Assembly (NCBI GenBank): GCA_046045995.1 | Contig: JBJOKR010000078.1 | Coordinates: forward strand, 1-19,633 | DNA: 19,633 nucleotides | DNA from: Indioceanicola sp046045995 | GTDB taxonomy: Bacteria; Pseudomonadota; Alphaproteobacteria; Azospirillales; Azospirillaceae | Direction of reading: 5' to 3' | Part shown: positions 13,505-19,633 of the stretch, one piece after another | Layout: every line of letters starts with the position of its first letter | How positions within the stretch are numbered: position 1 is the stretch's first letter | Notes under the pieces: model-generated | Told to the model about the DNA's origin: nothing | Databases searched by the model: none | Seen by the model: the letters and a program-made list of their open reading frames with translations, nothing else | Translations under genes and position numbers: made by a program

Positions 13505-16500
13505 CTACCGGAAATTCCGCCCGTCGGGGAAGACGCGGGCCACCTCCGTGCGGCGGTCATGGGGGACGGGGCGGCGCACCTCGTCGGCGTGGGCGATGGC
13601 GTTGTCCAGGGTGGCGGGGCTGAACCGGTCCGGCTGGTCGGCGAGCGTGCGCAGCAGGGGGGACCGGTCCTCCAGATGTTCCACCCGCAGGTGGATGACC
13701 GGCTCCCCCGGCACCTCCCCCCTGGTGACCGCTGGCGGGCCCACCCGTTCCAGCCGGCCCCAGGCCAGCAGCAGGCGGCTGCCCAGGACCTGCTTTCGGT
13801 AGCGCTCGAACACATCGGGCATCAGGACCAGGTTCACCACCCCCGTCTCATCCTCCAGGGTCACGAAGATCACGCCCTTGGCGCTGCCGGGGCGCTGGCG
13901 GACCAGGACCAGCCCGGCCACGGCCAGCCGACGCCGGTCGGGCAGGCGCCGCTGCATCTCCGCCGGCAGCAGCGGCGGGGCCTGTGGCGGATGCTCCAAC
14001 CGCAGCCGCTCCCGCAGCAGGGCCAGGGGATGGGCCTTCAGCGACAGGTTCAGGCTGGCGTAATCCTCCACCACATGGGCGCCCAGGGCCATGGCGGGCA
14101 GGTCCGCCGCAGGCTCGGCCCCTCCCTCCTCCCCTCCTTCCGCCAGACCGGCGAACAGGGGAAGGGGCGCATCGCCCAGGGCCGCCACCTCCCACAGGGC
14201 CTGGCGGCGGTCCAGGCCAAGGGAGCGGAAGGCATCGGCATTGGCCAGCTTTTCCAGCGTCCCGGTGGACAGCCCGGCCCGGCGCCACAGGTCCGCCACC
14301 GACCGGAAGGGTCCCCCCTGCCGCGCATCGGTGAGGCGCTTCACCTCCTCCTCCCGCAGCCCCTTGACGATGCGGAAGCCGAGACGGACCGCATGCCGGG
14401 CGGGGGTGGGGGTGGGGGTGGGGGCGGCTGTCCCCCTCACCTTCCCACGCTGCGCGTGGGCCCCTCCCTCTCCCTCGGGGGGGAGAGGGGTTTTCTCCTG
14501 CTCCGTCGAGGATAAGGCATGTTGCTCCGCCCCTATCCGGTGGGGCTCCATACCCCCTCTTCCCTTGAGGGAGAGGGAGGGGCCCAAGCCGGAGGCTTGG
14601 GAGGGTGAGGGGTAGACAGAGGCGTCCTCCAACCCACAGTCCCACCCACTGATGTTCACGTCCGGCGGCAGCACCGGCACCCCGTGTTCGCGGGCATCGC
14701 GCACGATCTGGGCCGGGGCGTAGAAGCCCATGGGCTGGCTGTTCAGCAGGGCGGCGCAGAACACATCCGGATGGAAACACTTGATCCAGGCGGAGACATA
14801 GACCAGCAGGGCGAAGCTGGCGGCATGGCTTTCCGGGAAGCCATAGGTGCCGAAGCCCTCGATCTGGCGGAAGCAGCTTTCGGCGAAGACGGTGTCATAG
14901 CCGCGGTTGGTCATGCCACCGATGAACTTGTCCCGGAAGGTGTGGATGTCCCCGTTCTTGCGGAAGGTGGCCATGGCCCGGCGCAGGCGGTCCGCCTCAT
15001 CCGGGGTGAATCCGGCGGCGACGATGGCGATCTTCATCGCCTGTTCCTGGAACAGTGGAACGCCCAGGGTCTTGCCCAGGACCTGGGCCAGTTCCGGGGA
15101 CGGGAAGGTGACCGGCTCGATCCCCTGGCGGCGGCGCAGGTAGGGGTGGACCATGTCCCCCTGGATCGGGCCGGGGCGGACGATCGCCACCTCAATCACC
15201 AGATCGTAGAAGGTGCGCGGGCGCAGCCGGGGCAGCATGGTCATCTGCGCCCGGCTTTCCACCTGGAACACGCCCAGGCTATCCGCCCGGCAGAGCATGT
15301 CATAGACCTCCGGCTGCTCCGCCGGTATCGTTGCCAGATCGTAACGGTGCCCGTAATGGGCGGCGATCAGGTCCAGCCCCTTGCGCACGCAGGTGAGCAT
15401 GCCCAGCGCCAGCACATCCACCTTCAGGATGCGCAGGGCATCGATGTCGTCCTTGTCCCATTCGATGGTGGTGCGCCCGTCCATGGCCGCGTTCATGATC
15501 GGGCACAGGTCCGACAGGGGCCCCTTGGTGATGATGAAGCCGCCCACATGCTGGGACAGGTGGCGGGGGAAACCCACCAGTTCCCGCGCCAGGTCCAGGG
15601 TGCGTTTCAGCAGCGGATCGTCGGTATCCAGGCCCTGGGCGCGGATATGGGCATCGTCGATCCCTTCCGCCCCCCAGCCCCAGACGGCGCCCGACAGGCG
15701 GTTGACCAGGTCCAGCGACAGGCCCATGGCCTTGCCCACCTCCCGCATGGCGCCGCGGGCGCGGTAGCTGGTGACGGTGGCGGCGATGCCGGCCCGGTCG
15801 CGTCCGTATTTCTCATAGATGTACTGGATCACCTCTTCCCGCCGCTCATGCTCGAAATCCACGTCGATGTCGGGCGGCTCGTTCCGGGCGGTGGAGATGA
15901 AGCGCTCGAACAGCAGGTCGGAGCGGGCGGGATCGACCGACGTGATGCCGAGCGCATAGCAGACGGCGGAATTGGCCGCCGATCCCCGGCCCTGGCACAG
16001 GATCTCCCGGCGGCGGGCATAGGCCACGATGTCCTGCACGGTCAGGAAATAGGGGGCGTAGCGCAGCTGCCCGATCAGGGAAAGCTCATGCGCCACCTGG
16101 GCCGTTACCTTGGGCGGCACCCCGTCCGGATAGCGCCCGGCCAGCCCGACGGCGGTCAGCCGCTCCAGCTCCGCCTGGGCGTCGCCGCCGGGCGCCACCT
16201 CATCCGGGTACTGGTACTCCAGCTCGGCCAGGGAGAAGGTGCAGGCGGCGGCCAGGTCCATCGTCCGCGCCACCGCATCGGGATGGCGGTGGAACAAGCG
16301 GGCCATCTCCCCCGGCGGCTTCAGATGGCGCTCGGCATTGGCGGAAAGGCGGTAGCCCGCGCTCTGGATCGTCACCCCCTCCCGGATGCAGGTCAGCACA
16401 TCCTGCAGCATGCGGCGGCGGGGGGTGTGGTAATGCACGTCGTTGGTGGCGACCAGGGGCACCCGGTGCGCCCGCCCCAGATCGGCCAGCCAGTCCAGGC

Positions 16501-17080
16501 GGCGGGCATCGTCCCCCTGGTAGCGGTGGGTCAGGGCCAGGTTCAGGCGCTTGCCGAAGCGGCCGCGGTAATCCGCCAGATCGCCGGGGAAGGCCGCATC
16601 CACGCCGTCCGGCGCCAGCAGGACCAGGATCTGCCCCTCCTGGTGTTCGGCCACATCGTCCCGGCCGATCCAGCACTCCCCCTTGGGCGCCCGGCGCTTG
16701 CCGATGGTCAGCAGCCGGGACAGCCGGCCATAGGCCACCCGGTCCCGCGGCAGGCACAGCAGCGACGGCCCGTCGGTCAGGTCCAGCCGCGCCCCCACCA
16801 CCAGCTTCAGCCCCGTACCGCGGGCGGCCAAATGGGCCCGCACCACGCCGGCCAAGCTGTTGCGGTCGGTCACCGCCAACGCCCCCAGGCCCAGCGCCCG
16901 GGCGGTCAGCACCAGCTCCTCCGCATGGGAGGCCCCGCGCAGGAAGCTGAAATTGGTGGTGACCTGAAGCTCGGCATAGCCGGGGGGCGCAGGGCCAGGG
17001 GAGATTTGGCCGGGGGACATGGGGCCGGGAGAGATTTGGCCGGGGGACTTGGAGCCAGGGGAGAGGGGGCCAGGGGACAT
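13505..17080 (-). CDS. dnaE2: Error-prone DNA polymerase DnaE2 (ImuC) with in-frame repeat insertion
   Basis: DnaE2 is the polymerase of the SOS-induced ImuA-ImuB-DnaE2 translesion system. The order is: PHP domain (about 36-220, VTTNFSFLRGASHAEEL to ATNDVHYH), the C-family polymerase core with CQGRGSAANSAVCYALG (362-378) and the catalytic aspartates in PPDIDVDFEHERREE (402-416), then FPESHAASFALLVYVSAWIK (748-767), the VRLGFRIVKGL segment leading to HhH motifs (898-908) and an OB fold (about 1050-1135). The length of 1191 residues is well above the usual 1030-1100. The excess has two sources. Residues about 820-893 are an insertion between DCGLED and HAVRLG, encoded by palindromic repeat copy B plus a Pro-Thr tract. 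Residues 1-34 are tandem SPG(Q/P)ISPGP repeats. The frame is unbroken and catalytic residues are intact, so it is probably functional. The start may instead be the ATG at 17020, which lies inside the repeat. Confidence 0.95.
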   Translation of the reverse strand: MSPGPLSPGSKSPGQISPGPMSPGQISPGPAPPGYAELQVTTNFSFLRGASHAEELVLTARALGLGALAVTDRNSLAGVVRAHLAARGTGLKLVVGARLDLTDGPSLLCLPRDRVAYGRLSRLLTIGKRRAPKGECWIGRDDVAEHQEGQILVLLAPDGVDAAFPGDLADYRGRFGKRLNLALTHRYQGDDARRLDWLADLGRAHRVPLVATNDVHYHTPRRRMLQDVLTCIREGVTIQSAGYRLSANAERHLKPPGEMARLFHRHPDAVARTMDLAAACTFSLAELEYQYPDEVAPGGDAQAELERLTAVGLAGRYPDGVPPKVTAQVAHELSLIGQLRYAPYFLTVQDIVAYARRREILCQGRGSAANSAVCYALGITSVDPARSDLLFERFISTARNEPPDIDVDFEHERREEVIQYIYEKYGRDRAGIAATVTSYRARGAMREVGKAMGLSLDLVNRLSGAVWGWGAEGIDDAHIRAQGLDTDDPLLKRTLDLARELVGFPRHLSQHVGGFIITKGPLSDLCPIMNAAMDGRTTIEWDKDDIDALRILKVDVLALGMLTCVRKGLDLIAAHYGHRYDLATIPAEQPEVYDMLCRADSLGVFQVESRAQMTMLPRLRPRTFYDLVIEVAIVRPGPIQGDMVHPYLRRRQGIEPVTFPSPELAQVLGKTLGVPLFQEQAMKIAIVAAGFTPDEADRLRRAMATFRKNGDIHTFRDKFIGGMTNRGYDTVFAESCFRQIEGFGTYGFPESHAASFALLVYVSAWIKCFHPDVFCAALLNSQPMGFYAPAQIVRDAREHGVPVLPPDVNISGWDCGLEDASVYPSPSQASGLGPSLSLKGRGGMEPHRIGAEQHALSSTEQEKTPLPPEGEGGAHAQRGKVRGTAAPTPTPTPARHAVRLGFRIVKGLREEEVKRLTDARQGGPFRSVADLWRRAGLSTGTLEKLANADAFRSLGLDRRQALWEVAALGDAPLPLFAGLAEGGEEGGAEPAADLPAMALGAHVVEDYASLNLSLKAHPLALLRERLRLEHPPQAPPLLPAEMQRRLPDRRRLAVAGLVLVRQRPGSAKGVIFVTLEDETGVVNLVLMPDVFERYRKQVLGSRLLLAWGRLERVGPPAVTRGEVPGEPVIHLRVEHLEDRSPLLRTLADQPDRFSPATLDNAIAHADEVRRPVPHDRRTEVARVFPDGRNFR
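14401..14427. repeat. GGGGTG-type microsatellite inside dnaE2
   Basis: A run of about four imperfect 6-bp GGGGGT units abuts the palindromic repeat copy B and encodes the TPTPTP tract of DnaE2 (about residues 885-893). The 6-bp period keeps the frame whenever units are gained or lost. Such tracts are prone to slippage, so the length could vary between strains. Confidence 0.7.
14433..14612 (-). repeat. Long palindromic repeat, copy B, inside dnaE2
   Basis: This element has the same architecture as the intergenic copy at 2369-2555, in reverse orientation. The outer ends are CCCCTCACCTTCCC (14433-14446) and GGGAGGGTGAGGGG (14599-14612), with internal CCCTCTCCCTC / GAGGGAGAGGG hairpin arms. Read in the DnaE2 frame it encodes about 60 residues, including EQEKTPLPPEGEGGA. 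The corresponding frame of copy A would encode EQEKAPLPREGEGGA. Its 180-bp span is a multiple of three, and it has no stop codon in the DnaE2 frame. Confidence 0.85.
16979..17080 (-). repeat. Tandem 15/30-bp repeats encoding the DnaE2 N-terminus
   Basis: The first 34 codons of dnaE2 are built from degenerate units of 15 bp, paired as 30 bp, based on SPGQISPGPM. The unit includes an ATG, so the tandem duplication also duplicated a possible start codon (17080 and 17020). The canonical polymerase sequence starts at YAELQVTTNFSFLRG. Confidence 0.7.
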
Positions 17081-17096
17081 GGGTCAGCCCCCGGCA

Positions 17097-17519
17097 TCAG
17101 GTCGGGAATGCCATCAGGTCCTTGACCCGCGGTGCCCAGACGCTGTCGCGGACCCCCTTGATCAGGCCCTGGTCCGCCGTGACCAGGTCCGCATCCAGGG
17201 CCTCGGCCGCGGCAACATAGAGACAATCATAGACGGGGTGATGGAGGGTGGCCGCGATCTTGACCGCCGCCTCGGCAAGCCGGCGCCCCGGAATGATCTG
17301 GATGAAATAGTCGGGAAGACGCCGGGCAATCGCCTGCGCATCGGAAAGGGGGACATGCCCCCGCTCCACCTTCAGCCAAAGGACATTGCAGACCTCATGG
17401 ATCAGCAGGTCCGGGGCGACCAGATCCGCCCGGCTGGACAGAAGGCGGTGCGCCGTATCCGAACCGTTTTCCGGCAGGAACCATTTAAGGGTGACGCTTG
17501 CGTCAATAATAACGGCCAT
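17097..17519 (-). CDS. vapC: VapC-type PIN-domain toxin (ribonuclease)
   Basis: VapC toxins are Mg-dependent ribonucleases that cleave tRNA or rRNA. The 140-residue protein has the PIN-domain acidic residues in the expected order: Asp6 in IIDASVTLKWF, Glu42 in LLIHEVCNVLW, Asp98 in HPVYDCLYVAAAEALD and Asp116 in LVTADQGL. I chose the ATG at 17519, since the longer open frame only adds sequence that overlaps vapB. It overlaps vapB by 17 bp and ends 16 bp before the dnaE2 start, so toxin and polymerase appear to share a transcript. Canonical imuB-dnaE2 arrays do not include a toxin-antitoxin pair. Confidence 0.93.
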   Translation of the reverse strand: MAVIIDASVTLKWFLPENGSDTAHRLLSSRADLVAPDLLIHEVCNVLWLKVERGHVPLSDAQAIARRLPDYFIQIIPGRRLAEAAVKIAATLHHPVYDCLYVAAAEALDADLVTADQGLIKGVRDSVWAPRVKDLMAFPT

Positions 17520-17769
17520 AATTCGAATCCCGGGCCATACGAATAAGACTGGTGCTGTCCAGAAGGCCGGCGGCGGGCGGTAACCGCCGGCGGATCTCCT
17601 CCGCGAAGGCAAGACGGTCGGCACTGTCCGTCACCGCCTGCCGCTCCTCGGCGGATCGCCGCAGGATATCGAGCAGTTCCTGTTCAAGGGTGGCGCCACG
17701 GTGCATCGCCCGAAGCTCAAGCCGCTTCAAGGTCGCCTGATCCAGGCCCCGGATCGTGACATCGACCAT
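17503..17769 (-). CDS. vapB: VapB/FitA-type antitoxin (ribbon-helix-helix)
   Basis: The 88-residue protein begins VDVTIRGLDQATLKRLELRA, a ribbon-helix-helix DNA-binding pattern of the FitA/VapB type. HRGATLEQELLDILRRSAEE follows, then a C-terminal segment (about 50-88) expected to wrap the toxin. It should neutralise VapC and repress its own transcription. AAGGAGGGG lies about four bases upstream of the ATG, a strong ribosome binding site. It begins 36 bp after the imuB stop and overlaps vapC by 17 bp. Confidence 0.92.
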   Translation of the reverse strand: MVDVTIRGLDQATLKRLELRAMHRGATLEQELLDILRRSAEERQAVTDSADRLAFAEEIRRRLPPAAGLLDSTSLIRMARDSNYGRYY

Positions 17770-17805
17770 TGTCCCCTCCTTCTGTGGAACAGAATCCGAT
17801 CCATA

Positions 17806-19605
17806 CTACCCCAGAAACCCGTGCAGGTACCACGGGACCGGGGCGTCGCCGCGGTACAGGCCGTGGCGGTAAAGCCAGAAGCGGCGGCCGTCGGTCGCTT
17901 CCACACGGTAATAGTCGCGCGGGTCCCCGTCCGGTTCGGGCAGGTGCAGGGCGCGCCACCATTCCGGGGCCAGCCGTTCCGGCCCGTCGGCCCGACGCAC
18001 CCGCCAGGGGGTGCCGCGCCAGCGGAACAGGATGGGCGGATCGTCGGGCACGGGTGCCGTCACCTCCACCGGTTCCGGGCGGGGCAGCAGGCGGACGGGC
18101 CGGGTCCGCTCCACCGGCCAGGGGCGGGCGGGCGGCGGCTCCGCATGGGCGCGGGCGGCATCGGCCGGTCGCAGCAGCACCGCCCGCTCCGGCCACCAGC
18201 TTTCCCGCGGCCGGGGCTGGAGGATGCGGCCCAGGCCCAGCCGGGCACCCAGCCGGTCCACAAGCTCCGGCGCGGGGTCGGCCATGCCCGGCCCCGCAGC
18301 CCCCGCCCCGGCGCCGACCTCCCCGGCCCGGGATGGTGCGGCCAGGGCAGGGCCCAGCACCGCCTGCTCGCCGGTGAAGGGGTCGGCGGCGGGGATGGAC
18401 AGGGCCATCACCTCGAACCCCGGGCCGGGGGCGAAGCTTTCCAGCTTGCGGGCGAACAGGGCGAACAGATGGGCCGGATCGCGGGCGGGGCGGAAGGTAC
18501 CGATCTCCACCGTCTGGGGGGGAGCGTCCATCCTCCCATCCACCCGCCAAGCCGCCAGCACCAGGCGGCGCGCCCCCTGCCCCGCCACGGTCAGGCTGCG
18601 GCAGACCCCGTCCAGCAGATGGCGGGTGGCCCGGTGCAAGTCGTCCGGCGTGCTGATCGGCTCGGCGAAGGCCAGGCGGGCGGTATGGGCCGGCACCGGC
18701 CGGTGGGGATTGATCGGTTCCTCCCCCCGGCCCAGGGCCTGGTCCAGGCGGCGGGGCAGCAGCACCCCGAACCGGGAGGCCAAAGCCGGGCGGGGCCGGT
18801 GCAGCAGATCGCCCACCCGGTGCAGCCCGACCCGGCGCAGCCCGGCCACGGTGGCGGCGGGCAGGCGCAAGGCCGCCACGGGAAGGGGGGCCAGTGCTAC
18901 CCCCTGCCCGCCCGGCGGCACGATCAGGGGGGCGGTCGGATCGGCCGGATCGGGATCGCCGAAGCGGGCGACGGCCCAGGCGGCCCCCGGCGTGTCGGCG
19001 ATGCCGGCCCGCCCCTCCAGCCCCGCCCTGGCCAGGTGCCCCTCCAGATCCGCCAGCAGCCCCGCCTCCCCCCCGAACAGATGGGCGCAGCCGGTCACGT
19101 CCAGCCACAGGCCGGCGGCCCCGGACTGCACCTGCTCCGCCGGGTCGATGGCGGTCCAGGGGGTGTAGCGGCAGGCCCAGTCGGCCAGCCGGGCCAGGGC
19201 CGCGGCATCGCCCGCCGGGTCGGCATCCAGCACCCGCAGGCCCGGTTCCAGCGCCCGTGCATCGGCCAGCGGCATGCCGGGGGACAGCCCCGCCCCCTGG
19301 GCATGGCGATCGCAAGCGACCAGGACCATCCGCCCCCGCTCCGCCGCCACGGCCACCAGGGGCGTCACATCCGCCGCCCCGCAGGGCCCCGCCCCCCCAC
19401 GGCGCCCCGCCGACAACGACAGGGCCCGGTGCAGGCGGTCGGTGGCGAAGCAGGGCAGCCACAGAGACAGGATCCGCCGCCGCATCACCGACGATGAAGG
19501 CACCGGCGAGGACGGCACCGGCGATGACGGCGCAAGCGGTGACAGTGCCGGCGGTGCCGGGGGATGCAGCGGCGGTGATGACGGCGACGACGATTGCGGC
19601 GGCAT
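17806..19605 (-). CDS. imuB: ImuB, Y-family polymerase-like mutasome protein
   Basis: ImuB is a catalytically inactive Y-family homologue that links DnaE2 to the beta clamp during damage-induced mutagenesis. Landmarks are MRRRILSLWLPCFATDRLHR (41-60), VACDRHAQGAGLSPGMPLADARAL, LWLDVTGCAHLFGGE, ADTPGAAWAVARFG and LVDRLGARLGLGRI with ESWWPERAV. The C-terminal signature is PVRLLPRPEPVEV, then RDYYRVEATDGRRFWLYRHG and WYLHGFLG at the end. The conserved protein starts at the ATG at 19485 (559 residues). However, a strong GGAGGG precedes the ATG at 19605, which adds a 40-residue Ser/Pro/Val-rich leader made of 15-bp repeats, so both starts are possible. The gene is followed by vapBC and dnaE2 on the same strand. 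imuA would be expected just beyond the right edge. Confidence 0.93.
   Translation of the reverse strand: MPPQSSSPSSPPLHPPAPPALSPLAPSSPVPSSPVPSSSVMRRRILSLWLPCFATDRLHRALSLSAGRRGGAGPCGAADVTPLVAVAAERGRMVLVACDRHAQGAGLSPGMPLADARALEPGLRVLDADPAGDAAALARLADWACRYTPWTAIDPAEQVQSGAAGLWLDVTGCAHLFGGEAGLLADLEGHLARAGLEGRAGIADTPGAAWAVARFGDPDPADPTAPLIVPPGGQGVALAPLPVAALRLPAATVAGLRRVGLHRVGDLLHRPRPALASRFGVLLPRRLDQALGRGEEPINPHRPVPAHTARLAFAEPISTPDDLHRATRHLLDGVCRSLTVAGQGARRLVLAAWRVDGRMDAPPQTVEIGTFRPARDPAHLFALFARKLESFAPGPGFEVMALSIPAADPFTGEQAVLGPALAAPSRAGEVGAGAGAAGPGMADPAPELVDRLGARLGLGRILQPRPRESWWPERAVLLRPADAARAHAEPPPARPWPVERTRPVRLLPRPEPVEVTAPVPDDPPILFRWRGTPWRVRRADGPERLAPEWWRALHLPEPDGDPRDYYRVEATDGRRFWLYRHGLYRGDAPVPWYLHGFLG
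19499..19558. repeat. Four tandem 15-bp units at the imuB 5' end
   Basis: Four degenerate 15-bp units (GGCACCGGCGAGGAC, GGCACCGGCGATGAC, GGCGCAAGCGGTGAC, AGTGCCGGCGGTGCC) lie back to back. Read on the minus strand after the ATG at 19605 they encode the low-complexity leader containing SSPVPSSPVPSSS. If translation starts at 19485 they are leader RNA instead. Confidence 0.6.
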
Positions 19606-19633
19606 GCGACCCTCCCTCCCCCCTCTGGCGGTT

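Noticed and set aside
13505..17080. dnaE2 as a pseudogene disrupted by a repeat element
   Set aside because: The frame is continuous through the element, and the catalytic aspartates, HhH and OB regions are intact, so disruption is not supported.
14684..17125. Long plus-strand open frame of about 810 codons opposite dnaE2
   Set aside because: It is a shadow of the DnaE2 coding sequence and has no recognisable domains.
17770..17805. LexA-type operator between imuB and vapB
   Set aside because: I found no GTTC-N7-GTTC motif in this gap. An SOS box would be expected before imuA, outside the window.
17701..19497. Two long overlapping frames (one on each strand) across imuB
   Set aside because: Both are composition-driven shadows. 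Only the frame from 19605 to 17806 carries ImuB signatures.

Overview
This 19.6-kb, very GC-rich window looks like chromosome of an alphaproteobacterium, probably a Rhodospirillales/Azospirillaceae-type organism. That placement is an inference from gene content: an RpoH-family sigma factor, an HWE-family histidine kinase, the ImuB/DnaE2 mutasome, a MinCDE operon and a GC-rich codon pattern in every gene. No rRNA, tRNA, CRISPR array, transposase or complete insertion sequence is visible.

Layout. The left edge (3-1091, +) is the 3' part of an S8 (subtilisin-like) peptidase of the IetS type, the protease half of an ATPase-protease pair linked to plasmid incompatibility and phage defence; the ATPase partner would lie off the window. 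A DUF3616 protein follows (+), and a PhoH-like ATPase lies convergent to it (-). Between them is a ~187-bp palindromic repeat (copy A). A ~375-bp gene-poor stretch upstream of phoH carries a textbook intrinsic terminator on the minus strand. A small SHOCT-like protein, minC, minD (TTG start) and minE (4-bp overlap with minD) follow on the plus strand, then a secreted family-5 solute-binding protein that ends 2 bp from convergent panB. The rpoH-like sigma factor (-) ends in a very strong hairpin. Across a ~460-bp stretch with no gene I trust lies a PAS-PAS-HWE kinase-receiver hybrid protein (-).

The right third is all minus strand. It reads, in transcription order, imuB, vapB, vapC, dnaE2, then higB, higA and arfB. 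imuB and dnaE2 encode SOS-type translesion synthesis proteins; imuA is expected beyond the right edge. A vapBC toxin-antitoxin pair sits between imuB and dnaE2 with gaps of only 36 and 16 nt, so it appears to be part of the mutasome operon. A second toxin-antitoxin pair, higBA, lies just downstream of dnaE2 behind a perfect 21-bp palindrome.

The most unusual observation is that dnaE2 contains, in frame, a second copy (copy B) of the palindromic repeat found between the DUF3616 gene and phoH. It adds about 60 residues, plus a short Pro-Thr repeat, to the polymerase without breaking the reading frame. The N-termini of both DnaE2 and ImuB also carry tandem-repeat low-complexity extensions.
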